Below, piece after piece: positions 1-8,236 of a DNA stretch of 64,000 nucleotides. Source of the DNA: Lachnospiraceae bacterium (lineage in GTDB: Bacteria; Bacillota; Clostridia; Lachnospirales; Lachnospiraceae). Under the pieces are notes generated by a model. That model had not been told where the DNA came from. It saw only the letters and a list, made by a program, of their open reading frames with translations, and did not search any database. Position 1 is the stretch's first letter. Every line of letters begins with the position of its first letter. The DNA lies in contig JAMPGL010000010.1 in NCBI GenBank assembly GCA_023663945.1, positions 1 to 64,000 on the forward strand. The letters are read 5' to 3'. The translations under genes and the position numbers were made by a program.

Positions 1-297
1 GAAGACGCAAAATCAAACTGGCAACCTGACTATGGTGAAAGGATTTACTGTTTTGACTGTGTTAGGCTGTGCATGGTTTCCGACAAATTACCGTTAATCA
101 CTACACAACGCTTCACTGCCAGTGCAGTAAACCATTCGACTGTAGCAGAGGCTTTAATTGGTAAAGATACGTTGGTCACTGACAGCTTGTATGGAGATTT
201 ATTTCTTAAGGAGCCTTTTAGAGAGCGAGAGCGTGGCGACGCAGAAATAAATCTCCATACAAGCGTCCGTTCTTTACCTCCTCCTTTACCACATTAA
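1..297 (+). other. Open frame of unknown origin at the window edge
   Basis: A reading frame is open from the first base to a TAA at 295-297, with an internal ATG at 73. The C-terminal part is Arg/Glu- and then Pro-rich and is encoded by the inverted repeat at 185-264, so that part is probably not a true protein domain. The upstream part (a tract with Trp, Cys and Tyr) could be the tail of a protein that begins outside the window. I recognise no family. It may be a degraded gene end into which a repeat element has inserted. Confidence 0.2.
185..264. repeat. Perfect 22-bp inverted repeat with 36-base loop
   Basis: Bases 185-206 and 243-264 are exact reverse complements (22 of 22). The 36-base centre (207-242) is purine-rich and contains GAGCGAGAGCG. 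There is no T-tract after the right arm, so this is not a plain terminator. The size and symmetry suit a small palindromic or MITE-like repeat element. No second copy was seen in the window. Confidence 0.6.
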
Positions 298-379
298 ACA
301 GAAATTTGGAAGAAAATAAGCACAAGTTTGTGCCTGCGCTGCATTCACAAACTTGAAATGCGCAGAAATGAGGTAAAAT

Positions 380-1855
380 ATGTATGATGTGATCATTATA
401 GGCGCGGGTGTCACCGGCTGCGCGATTGCCAGAGAGCTATCCAGATATAAGCTTAAAACAGCCGTTCTCGAAAAGGAAACGGATGTCTGTGAGGGAACCT
501 CCAAGGCAAACAGCGGAATTGTTCATGCCGGGTATGACGCTAAGCCGGGAACCTTAAAGGCAAAATTAAATGTTGAGGGAAGCAGGAGAATGGAAGCTCT
601 CTCCAAGGAACTGGATTTTCCATATCGGAGAAACGGTTCTCTTGTGCTGTGCTTTGATGAGACCAAGATTTCAAAGCTTACAGAATTAAAGGAGCGGGGA
701 GAGCAGAACGGCGTTCCGGATCTTCGGATTTTAAACCGGGAGGAGCTTGTCTCTCTGGAGCCTTCCGTTGGGGAGGGGGCTGTGGCGGCGCTTTATGCAC
801 CTGCCGGCGCTATTGTGTGTCCCTTTGGACTGACTATCGCGCTTGCTGAGAATGCGGCGGTGAACGGGGTGGAATTCTACAGGGGAACCAAGGTGCACGG
901 CATTGTCCGCAGGGAGCCCGGCTATCTGGTGCAGACCGACCGGGGAGATTATGAGACAAAGGTCTTAGTCAATGCGGCAGGCGTTCATGCGGACGAGATT
1001 CACAATATGGTATGCAGAAACAAAATGAAGATTGTCCCCAGAAGGGGAGAGTATCTTCTTTATGATAAGCGGATAGGAAGTATGGTCAGCCACACTCTTT
1101 TTCAGCTTCCCACGGAGCTTGGAAAGGGAATCCTGGTAACGCCTACGGTTCACGGGAATCTGCTTACCGGGCCGACTGCGCTTGATATTACGGACAAAGA
1201 AGATATAGGCACTTCCGGAGAGGGAATCCGGCAGGTTCAGCAGAAGGCAGCTTTAAGCGTGCCGGGGATACCGGGCAGGCAGGTGATCACCTCCTTTGCA
1301 GGGCTGCGTGCGCATATTGTCCAGATGCCCGGCGGGGAGGAGGCGGAGGACTTTTTGATTAAAGAAGCGGAAGACGCGCCCGGATTTATCGACGCGGCGG
1401 GAATCGAATCCCCGGGGCTTAGCTGTGCTCCGGCAACGGGAGTCTTTGCGGCAGAACTGGTGACAGAGATATTAAAACCGAATCAGAAGGAACAGTTTAT
1501 CCCTGCCAGAAAGGGAATCCCCAATATGGCACTGGCGTCTGAGGAGGAGAGGCATAAACTGATTCTTGAAAATCCCAAATACAGCAATGTCATCTGTCGG
1601 TGTGAGATGGTGACGGAAGGGGAAATCGTGGATGCTATCCGCAGACCTCTTGGGGCAGTGACTACAGATGGAATCAAAAGGCGTACCAGAGCAGGCATGG
1701 GACGCTGTCAGGCGGGATTTTGCAATCCCAGAGTGGTGGAAATCCTTGCAGATGAGCTTTCAGTGGATGAGAGCGAAATCCGCAAATCAGGAACGGGTTC
1801 CTGGTATTTGACTGGTTCTGCCGAGGAGGAGAAAGGAGAGTCCCATGAATCTTAA
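380..1855 (+). CDS. GlpA-like FAD-dependent glycerol-3-phosphate dehydrogenase
   Basis: Probable dehydrogenase oxidising glycerol-3-phosphate to dihydroxyacetone phosphate. The 491-residue protein opens with an FAD-binding GAGVTG at residues 8-13, followed by a DAO-type oxidoreductase domain. The C-terminal part is a BFD-like [2Fe-2S] domain with Cys 406, 408, 443 and 448 (C-x-C-x34-C-x4-C), as in anaerobic GlpA types. The start has GAGGTAAAAT just upstream. It heads an operon with a second flavoprotein, overlapped by 11 bases, and glycerol kinase, which supports a role in glycerol catabolism. A related FAD oxidoreductase such as a 2-hydroxyglutarate oxidase type is less likely given glpK. 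Confidence 0.85.
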   Translation: MYDVIIIGAGVTGCAIARELSRYKLKTAVLEKETDVCEGTSKANSGIVHAGYDAKPGTLKAKLNVEGSRRMEALSKELDFPYRRNGSLVLCFDETKISKLTELKERGEQNGVPDLRILNREELVSLEPSVGEGAVAALYAPAGAIVCPFGLTIALAENAAVNGVEFYRGTKVHGIVRREPGYLVQTDRGDYETKVLVNAAGVHADEIHNMVCRNKMKIVPRRGEYLLYDKRIGSMVSHTLFQLPTELGKGILVTPTVHGNLLTGPTALDITDKEDIGTSGEGIRQVQQKAALSVPGIPGRQVITSFAGLRAHIVQMPGGEEAEDFLIKEAEDAPGFIDAAGIESPGLSCAPATGVFAAELVTEILKPNQKEQFIPARKGIPNMALASEEERHKLILENPKYSNVICRCEMVTEGEIVDAIRRPLGAVTTDGIKRRTRAGMGRCQAGFCNPRVVEILADELSVDESEIRKSGTGSWYLTGSAEEEKGESHES

Positions 1856-3266
1856 AAAGGATCTTGTTATTATCGGGGGAGGCCCGGCAGGAATGGCGGC
1901 AGCCCTTGCGGCATACGAAAAGGGTATCCGCGATATTCTTATTCTGGAGCGGGACAGTGAACTGGGAGGCATCTTGAATCAGTGCATTCACACCGGATTC
2001 GGACTGCATACCTTCAAGGAGGAGCTGACAGGACCGGAGTATGCCGGGCGTTATATAGAGCAGATAAAAGAGAAGGAAATTCCAAGCCTGCTGCGGACAA
2101 TGGTCACCAATATTAAATCCGGAGACCCCTGCATCGTCACGGCAATGAACAAAGAGACGGGATTATTCCGGATTGAGGCGCAGGCGGTGGTGCTGGCGAT
2201 GGGATGCCGGGAACGCCCCAGAGGAGCAATGAATATACCGGGATACCGTCCGGCAGGAATCTACTCTGCGGGAACCGCTCAGCGTTATGTGAATATTGAG
2301 GGCAGAATGCCCGGAAAGGAAGTGGTGGTCTTAGGCTCCGGTGACATTGGGCTGATTATGGCAAGGCGGATGACGCTCCAAGGCGCGAAGGTTAAGATGG
2401 CAGCGGAGATTATGCCTTATTCCGGAGGACTTCGGAGGAATATTGTCCAGTGTCTGGACGATTATCACATTCCGTTGAAATTAAGCCATACCGTCACCTA
2501 TATTCATGGAAAAGAGAGGGTGGAGGGCGTTACGGTGTCTAAGGTGGACGAATCGCTGAATCCCATACCGGGAACGGAAGAATATGTATCCTGCGATACC
2601 ATCCTTTTGTCCTGCGGTCTGATACCCGAAAATGAGCTTACCATAGAAGCGGGAGCCGAGATGGATGAGGTAACTCAGGGACCGGTGGTGAACGAGCGCC
2701 TTGAGACTACGGAGAGAGGAATTTTTGCATGCGGAAATGTGCTTCACGTGCATGATCTGGTGGATAATGTATCGAAGGAAGCGGTAAAGGCGGGGACATT
2801 TGCCGCAGAATACATTCAAAACAAGAACAGCGATTGGGGAGAGGCGGTTCGGCCGCCGATTCCGGAGAAGAGCAAATGCACGCTGCCCGAAGGAAGGGAT
2901 TCTGAGAGCCAGTTAATCTGCATTGGCTGTCCGGCGGGCTGTCTGATCACGGCAAAGAAGGAACCGGACGGGAGTCTTAACATCACAGGAAACAGCTGTC
3001 CCAAGGGAGAAGCTTACGCCCGCAGTGAAATGACGGCGCCGGTCCGCATGGTCACATCTTTTATCCCTGTTCAGGGGGGAAAGGGGAAGGTAGTTCCGGT
3101 AAAGACCAAGGGAGAGATTCCCAAGGAAAAAATCGCCGCATGCATGGAGGAAATCCGAAGGACGACGGTGAAGGCTCCGGTAAAAATAGGAGACGTACTG
3201 ATTGCTAATGCGGCGGATACGGGAATTGACATTGTTGCAACCGGAAATGCAGATAAAGGAGTATAG
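1845..3266 (+). CDS. FAD/NAD(P) oxidoreductase with fused DUF1667-like Cys domain
   Basis: Partner flavoprotein of the glycerol operon. Residues about 6-335 form a pyridine-nucleotide-disulfide oxidoreductase-like unit with GGGPAG near residue 11 and a second dinucleotide fold (GSGDIG, around residues 164-169). Residues about 355-473 resemble the stand-alone DUF1667 protein that usually follows such genes; four Cys (359, 362, 366, 385) could hold an Fe-S centre. It probably takes electrons from the GlpA-like subunit to NAD or another carrier; that is inference. The start ATG lies inside the end of the upstream gene, so translation is probably coupled. At 473 residues it is longer than the usual separate flavoprotein of roughly 420. 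Confidence 0.8.
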   Translation: MNLKKDLVIIGGGPAGMAAALAAYEKGIRDILILERDSELGGILNQCIHTGFGLHTFKEELTGPEYAGRYIEQIKEKEIPSLLRTMVTNIKSGDPCIVTAMNKETGLFRIEAQAVVLAMGCRERPRGAMNIPGYRPAGIYSAGTAQRYVNIEGRMPGKEVVVLGSGDIGLIMARRMTLQGAKVKMAAEIMPYSGGLRRNIVQCLDDYHIPLKLSHTVTYIHGKERVEGVTVSKVDESLNPIPGTEEYVSCDTILLSCGLIPENELTIEAGAEMDEVTQGPVVNERLETTERGIFACGNVLHVHDLVDNVSKEAVKAGTFAAEYIQNKNSDWGEAVRPPIPEKSKCTLPEGRDSESQLICIGCPAGCLITAKKEPDGSLNITGNSCPKGEAYARSEMTAPVRMVTSFIPVQGGKGKVVPVKTKGEIPKEKIAACMEEIRRTTVKAPVKIGDVLIANAADTGIDIVATGNADKGV

Positions 3267-3269
3267 CGT

Positions 3270-4763
3270 ATGAGCAAATATATCATGGCATTTGACCAGG
3301 GAACCACCAGTTCCCGATGTATTCTTTTCAACAAAAAGGGTGAAATCTTAAGCATGGCGCAAAAGGAATTTACCCAGATTTACCCAAAGCCCGGCTGGGT
3401 GGAGCACAACCCTATGGAAATCTGGTCTTCCCAGCTTGCCGTCACAACGGAGGCAATGGCGATGGTGGGGGCGTCGCCGGAGGATATTGCGGCAATCGGA
3501 ATTACCAACCAGAGAGAGACCACTATCGTGTGGGATAAAAAAACCGGAGAACCAGTTTGCAACGCCATTGTGTGGCAGTGCCGCAGAACGGCGCAGAGAG
3601 TGGATGAGCTGGTCAGAGCAGGGTATGATGATAAGATCCGCGCAAAGACAGGGCTGATTCCGGACGCCTATTTCAGTGCCACCAAAATTGAGTGGATTCT
3701 GGAACACGTACCGGATGCAAGGAAACGCGCGGAGGCGGGAGAACTTCTTTTTGGAACGGTGGACAGCTGGCTGATCTACAATCTCACCAAAGGGGAAGTC
3801 CACGTGACGGATTATACCAACGCTTCCAGAACCATGCTTTTTGATATTCACCGGTTATGCTGGGATGAGGAGCTGCTTTCCCTGTTTCATATTCCGGCAT
3901 CGATGCTTCCGGAGGTCAAACCTTCCAGCTGTATTTACGGATACACGGAAAGCTCGGTCTTAGGCGGAAAGATTCCCATTGCAGGAATTGCGGGAGACCA
4001 GCAGGCAGCGCTGTTTGGACAGTGCTGTTTTGAAAAGGGACAGGTGAAAAATACCTATGGCACCGGCTGTTTCCTTTTGATGAACACCGGAAAAGAAGCA
4101 ATTACATCCGAAAACGGGCTTCTCACCACCATAGCGGCAAGCTGCGGAGAGCAGGTGGAGTATGCGTTAGAAGGCAGCGTGTTTGTGGCGGGTGCCGCGG
4201 TGCAGTGGCTTCGCGACGGGATGCGGATGGTGCAGAAGGCATCCCAGACAGAAGAATATGCGTCAAAGGTGGAGGATGCCGGAGAGGTTTACGTGGTGCC
4301 TGCCTTTGCAGGAATGGGAGCGCCCTATTGGAACCCTTACGCAAGAGGCACCGTTGTAGGGATTACCCGAGGATGCAAAAAGGAACATTTTATCCGCGCC
4401 ACTTTGGAATCCATTGCTTATCAGACTTATGATGTGTTAAAGGCAATGGAGGAGGATGCGCAGGTATCCATTGCAGGTCTTAAGGTAGATGGAGGCGCCA
4501 GCGCCAATGACTTTTTGATGCAGTTTCAGGCGGATATTTTGGGAGCGCGGGTTTACCGTCCGGAGTGTGTGGAGACTACAGCGCTGGGAGCAGCGTATCT
4601 TGCAGGCCTTGCCTGTGGGTATTATAAGAACAAAGAAGAAATCAAGGAAAACTGGCAGCTTGGCAGAGAGTTTGTCCACGAGATGACAGAGAGCGAACAA
4701 ACGAGGCTCTTAAAAGGATGGAAAAAGGCAGTAAAATGTGCGCTGCTCTGGACTGAAGAGTAA
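3270..4763 (+). CDS. glpK: Glycerol kinase
   Basis: Phosphorylates glycerol with ATP to glycerol-3-phosphate, the substrate of the dehydrogenase encoded upstream. The 497-residue length is normal for GlpK. The N-terminal FGGY-kinase phosphate motif DQGTTSSR sits at residues 9-16, and GITNQRETT and the GGASAND ATP-site motif are present. It starts three bases after the previous stop with GGAG upstream. Glycerol-facilitator genes are not seen in the window, so uptake must be encoded elsewhere or occur by diffusion. Confidence 0.96.
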   Translation: MSKYIMAFDQGTTSSRCILFNKKGEILSMAQKEFTQIYPKPGWVEHNPMEIWSSQLAVTTEAMAMVGASPEDIAAIGITNQRETTIVWDKKTGEPVCNAIVWQCRRTAQRVDELVRAGYDDKIRAKTGLIPDAYFSATKIEWILEHVPDARKRAEAGELLFGTVDSWLIYNLTKGEVHVTDYTNASRTMLFDIHRLCWDEELLSLFHIPASMLPEVKPSSCIYGYTESSVLGGKIPIAGIAGDQQAALFGQCCFEKGQVKNTYGTGCFLLMNTGKEAITSENGLLTTIAASCGEQVEYALEGSVFVAGAAVQWLRDGMRMVQKASQTEEYASKVEDAGEVYVVPAFAGMGAPYWNPYARGTVVGITRGCKKEHFIRATLESIAYQTYDVLKAMEEDAQVSIAGLKVDGGASANDFLMQFQADILGARVYRPECVETTALGAAYLAGLACGYYKNKEEIKENWQLGREFVHEMTESEQTRLLKGWKKAVKCALLWTEE

Positions 4764-4778
4764 AGTGAGGAAAAGAAA

Positions 4779-7460
4779 ATGAGAGAAATTCCACAGGGAA
4801 AAGTAATATATTCTGTAGGTCAAAAGCTGGATTCCTTTTATCTGATCCGGAAGGGCACGGTCACGGTCACTTATCAGGGGGGCAGATACCTTCTGCAGAG
4901 CGGGGACGTGATTGGTCTGTGTGAGATTGGAAGCGGAGTTTCCGGTATGGAATACCGGGCAGGAGCGGGAGTGGAGGTACTGGTGTATCCGTATGGAGCG
5001 GCGCAGATGAAGCATCTTTTTGAGAGCAGCCGTGATGCGGTGCGGTTTTTCACCTCTTCCTTTTTCAGACAGCTCAATGAAATTCTGGGGCGTTACAGAG
5101 TTCTCAGGGAAGAAAGTATGGAGCTGTATGAGTATCTGAATAACAGTTACAATACGTATCTCTCTTTATGTGAGAAATATCATATTCCGCCGGAGACGCT
5201 GGCAGGATATGGGGAGCTAAGCCAGCCCTCTGCAAGGGAGGAGGTTCCCATGTGGATTAACGGATACTATTCTACCTTGGAACAGATGATTGCCATATGG
5301 GATTATAATAAGACGGATTATGATTTTGTTTATGGGTTTATGCTGAAGTCGTCTTCCGATATACGGACGATTTTGACGCTTTCCCAGAAGCTTCACCGGT
5401 ATCAGACCGATGCATGTAAGTACCTGATGAATGAGGATGGGCTTGACCTGGTTGAACTGATGTTTCATCTCTACGAAGAGATCATGTACAGCGGCGGCGG
5501 GTCGGAGGATATTCTGATTGTCCGGGGCAGTATGGATGGAATGATTCAACAGCTTTATCGGCACGGCTATGATGTTCAGGAGAGAAAGGCGCGGATTGTG
5601 GAAGGAATCAGCGCTGTTGAGGAGGACGCCAAATCTCCTGCGCCTAAGAGGCGGCAAAGGCAGGAGAAGCAGACAGCGGAAGCGTCCGGTCAAGGCGCAG
5701 GACAGACAGCGGAAGCGACTGGTCAGAGCGCAGGACAGACAGCAGGAGCGACTGGTCAAAGCGCAGGGCAGACGGCAGAGGCATCCAGTCAGAGTGCAGG
5801 ACAGACAGCAGGAGCGACTGGTCAGAGTGCAGAGCAGACGGCAGAAGCGTCCGGTCAGAGTGCAGGACAGACAGCGGAAGCGTCCGGTCAGAGCGCAGGA
5901 CAGACAGAGGAAGCGTCCGGTCAGAGTGCAGAGCAGACAGAAGAAGCGTCCGGGCAGAGCGCAGAACAGACGGCAGAAGCGTCTGGTCAGAGTGCAGAGC
6001 AGACGGCAGAAGCGTCCGGACAAAGTACGGAGCAGGCGGAAACTTCTGCCTCAAAGTTCGAACCGATACCGGAGGAGGCTTTGAATGAGGATCTTCCGGC
6101 TGAATTGGAAAATTCTATCGAGACGATTCTTAATTTTGCAGGCTGTGAGAAGGAGCTTGCGGATTCCTTCAAGTCCCACATTGGGCGCTATCGGAAAATG
6201 CCCAATAAGAACGGCACGGAGGACGATATTCGTGTTTTACGGCAGGAGATTACAAAAGAGTTTAATCAGATTTATTGCAGTGCCTTTTTAAACAGTATTG
6301 ATAAGGAACTGCCGACAGCGGTAAAAATGTTCTTTACCTTCGGGTATGTGGATGAGAAGCTTGCAGGGGAGAAGAACGCAGTCTTTTTGTATCATCTGAT
6401 CAAGCGTCTGCCCACCAACCCGGAGCAGGGAGTTTACTCCGTTTATGAATGGCTGCAGGCAGTTTATGAGGAGAAAAAGGAACCCTGCCGGAATGAGTTT
6501 GACACCGATTATGTTGCATATCTCCTTGAGCAGAAACGGATGGGAAATATTACGGCGGAGGAGCAGAAGGAACTGCTTACCGACAAGGTTGCCAAAGTGC
6601 GCTTTGAGCTGGAAAATATGTTCCCGGTGGTAAACAAAGTGACTTACGGAAGGCTCAGTACCTTCTGCCCGGTGTTCAGCGGACATAACATCATGAAGCC
6701 CATGGATTCCATGCTGGTGTCAACGGACAAGATTATGGAAGTCTTGGAAGAAATCCGCGGGAAGGATTATGGAGCGTACTATCGGGAAACCATGTATACC
6801 AATCCCCAGCAGGGAATCCCCAAGGAGGTCATCCATGTGGAGATTCTTCCAGACTTTATCTTGATGCCCAATGCAGGCATAAGAGGCGTTATGTGGCAGG
6901 AGATAGAGGGGAAAAAGAGAACGACTCCTGCAAGAATGATGGTTTCCATATTCCAGATGGAAGATTTGAAGGCGATTTTGATTCGTCTGACCGGAGAGTT
7001 CCGCTGGGAGATGTGTAAGCGTGTGCAGGGTGCAAGATGGAACGACTTATCCGAAAAGTCGTTGACCAGCGAATACTTTGACTATATTCAGTTTTACCGC
7101 AAGAATTCGGACTTGTCCACGGAGACCAAGGAGAAGATTAAGACAGATTTGGGACGCACCAAGAACAGCTTCAAAGAAATGTTTTTGAGGGACTATTCTC
7201 TTTGGATTATGTATGAGAGCAACAGTTCTCCCAGATTAAATAAAGTGGCAAGAGCGATTTTCTTTACCTACTGCACCTTTACGACGCCGGTGCGCCAAAA
7301 ACTGAGGGCGAACCCGCTTTATCAGGAGCTGGCGGACCGATATGAGATTAAGCAGAAACAAAAGCGTCATAAGTACGAAAATATCTGTCAGAAGCTCCGC
7401 AGCCAAGGGAAAGAAATTCCGGAAGAAATTCAAAACGAGATGGATTTTATGAATATGTAA
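4779..7460 (+). CDS. Large protein with cyclic-nucleotide-domain-like N-terminus and 11-residue repeats
   Basis: An 893-residue protein of unknown function. Residues about 5-115 resemble the Crp/cNMP-binding beta-roll (FYLIRKGTVTV, then a GDVIGLCEI segment), but no helix-turn-helix follows. Residues 116-300 look helical. Residues 304-413 are ten perfect-length copies of an 11-residue unit like GQSAGQTAEAS, low in hydrophobics and probably an unstructured linker. Residues 425-893 form a large, well-conserved-looking globular part rich in charged and aromatic residues that I cannot assign. There is no signal peptide, so it is probably cytoplasmic. It starts 15 bases after glpK with GAGG upstream, so it is probably cotranscribed with the glycerol genes. 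Confidence 0.6.
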   Translation: MREIPQGKVIYSVGQKLDSFYLIRKGTVTVTYQGGRYLLQSGDVIGLCEIGSGVSGMEYRAGAGVEVLVYPYGAAQMKHLFESSRDAVRFFTSSFFRQLNEILGRYRVLREESMELYEYLNNSYNTYLSLCEKYHIPPETLAGYGELSQPSAREEVPMWINGYYSTLEQMIAIWDYNKTDYDFVYGFMLKSSSDIRTILTLSQKLHRYQTDACKYLMNEDGLDLVELMFHLYEEIMYSGGGSEDILIVRGSMDGMIQQLYRHGYDVQERKARIVEGISAVEEDAKSPAPKRRQRQEKQTAEASGQGAGQTAEATGQSAGQTAGATGQSAGQTAEASSQSAGQTAGATGQSAEQTAEASGQSAGQTAEASGQSAGQTEEASGQSAEQTEEASGQSAEQTAEASGQSAEQTAEASGQSTEQAETSASKFEPIPEEALNEDLPAELENSIETILNFAGCEKELADSFKSHIGRYRKMPNKNGTEDDIRVLRQEITKEFNQIYCSAFLNSIDKELPTAVKMFFTFGYVDEKLAGEKNAVFLYHLIKRLPTNPEQGVYSVYEWLQAVYEEKKEPCRNEFDTDYVAYLLEQKRMGNITAEEQKELLTDKVAKVRFELENMFPVVNKVTYGRLSTFCPVFSGHNIMKPMDSMLVSTDKIMEVLEEIRGKDYGAYYRETMYTNPQQGIPKEVIHVEILPDFILMPNAGIRGVMWQEIEGKKRTTPARMMVSIFQMEDLKAILIRLTGEFRWEMCKRVQGARWNDLSEKSLTSEYFDYIQFYRKNSDLSTETKEKIKTDLGRTKNSFKEMFLRDYSLWIMYESNSSPRLNKVARAIFFTYCTFTTPVRQKLRANPLYQELADRYEIKQKQKRHKYENICQKLRSQGKEIPEEIQNEMDFMNM
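5688..6044 (+). repeat. 33-bp in-frame minisatellite, ten full units plus partials
   Basis: Units begin at 5688, 5721, 5754, 5787, 5820, 5853, 5886, 5919, 5952 and 5985, with partial units before 5688 and after 6018. Each unit encodes an 11-residue repeat; the variable positions are mostly Gly/Glu at position 5, Ala/Gly/Glu at positions 8-9 and Ser/Thr at position 11. The unit length keeps frame, so copy number can change without frameshift. The tract also leaves other frames open on both strands, producing long spurious reading frames. Confidence 0.95.
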
Positions 7461-7471
7461 ATGAGGCAGTG

Positions 7472-8104
7472 ATGAAAGAAAAGAAAAAGAAGTATACAGC
7501 CGTCCGCAGGCTGACGGACAACCGGTTTTTGAATTTATACGAGATGGATGCGCTTACCGACACGGGAAGGGAATTTCACTATTATTTTGCATCCCGAAAT
7601 AAAGAAAAGGAGCTTCCGCTTCTGACCGGAAGGATTCCGGCTAACGGAATTGTCATTTATCCGGTGTGGAAAAGGGAGCCGGATAAACTGGTGATGATAC
7701 GGCAGTACCGCTATCCTCTTGATGCTTGGATCTATGAGCTTCCCGCAGGGTTAGTCGATGAGGGGGAGAGCCCCCGGGAAGCGGCAATCCGTGAGATGAA
7801 GGAGGAGACGGGGCTTGACTTTACGCCCTATGAAGGGGGAGAGCCCGGGTTTCAAAAGCCCTTCTTTTTGGGGGCGGGAATGACCGATGAGACCAGCACA
7901 TCCGTATTTGGATATGCGGATGGAGAGCTGTCGGGCCGCTTTATGGAGGATACGGAAAGTATCGAGGTTCTTTTGGCAGACCGGGAGGAGGCTCTTCGGA
8001 TTCTTAAGGAGGAGCGGGTTTCCCTCCGCGCCGGGTTTCTGCTGATGGAATTTGTTAAAATGAGCAGGGAAGACCCTTTTGCATTTTTATCCCTAAAGAA
8101 ATAG
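7472..8104 (+). CDS. NUDIX hydrolase, ADP-ribose pyrophosphatase type
   Basis: Probably hydrolyses ADP-ribose or a related nucleoside diphosphate compound. The NUDIX box is complete: G-x5-E-x7-REMKEETGL within about residues 89-113. The start is taken as ATG 7472, with GAGG at 7463-7466; a GTG three bases earlier is possible. At 210 residues the length fits the ADP-ribose pyrophosphatase (NudF-like) group. It begins 11 bases after the repeat protein and is probably the last gene of the glycerol operon; the metabolic link, if any, is not clear. Confidence 0.88.
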   Translation: MKEKKKKYTAVRRLTDNRFLNLYEMDALTDTGREFHYYFASRNKEKELPLLTGRIPANGIVIYPVWKREPDKLVMIRQYRYPLDAWIYELPAGLVDEGESPREAAIREMKEETGLDFTPYEGGEPGFQKPFFLGAGMTDETSTSVFGYADGELSGRFMEDTESIEVLLADREEALRILKEERVSLRAGFLLMEFVKMSREDPFAFLSLKK

Positions 8105-8161
8105 ACAAAAATTTTCAGAAAATTTTGTGAATTATTAAGCCTTCGGTTTTAATGTAATTTA

Positions 8162-8189
8162 TTGACTTTAAATTAATTTATTTTATAAT
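8162..8189 (+). promoter_or_regulatory. Sigma-A-type promoter for the alpha-galactosidase operon
   Basis: TTGACT at 8162-8167, a 16-base spacer, and TATAAT at 8184-8189 lie in a very AT-rich 132-base gap. The downstream gene has GGAGG and ATG at 8237. No obvious LacI-type operator palindrome is visible here. Confidence 0.7.
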
Positions 8190-8236
8190 TTAATTAGTTA
8201 ATTTTACCTAAATTATATTAAAATCGGAGGTTTTTT

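Noticed and set aside
5688-6044. Regular repeats as a CRISPR array
   Set aside because: The units are contiguous without unique spacers and keep a protein frame.
5217-6054. Long reading frames on the minus strand over the 33-bp repeat tract
   Set aside because: They arise because the repeat has no stops in several frames; there is no ribosome site and the plus-strand gene is clear.
8105-8130. AT-rich inverted repeat after the NUDIX gene as terminator
   Set aside because: The stem is only A-T pairs with almost no loop, so a real hairpin is unlikely.
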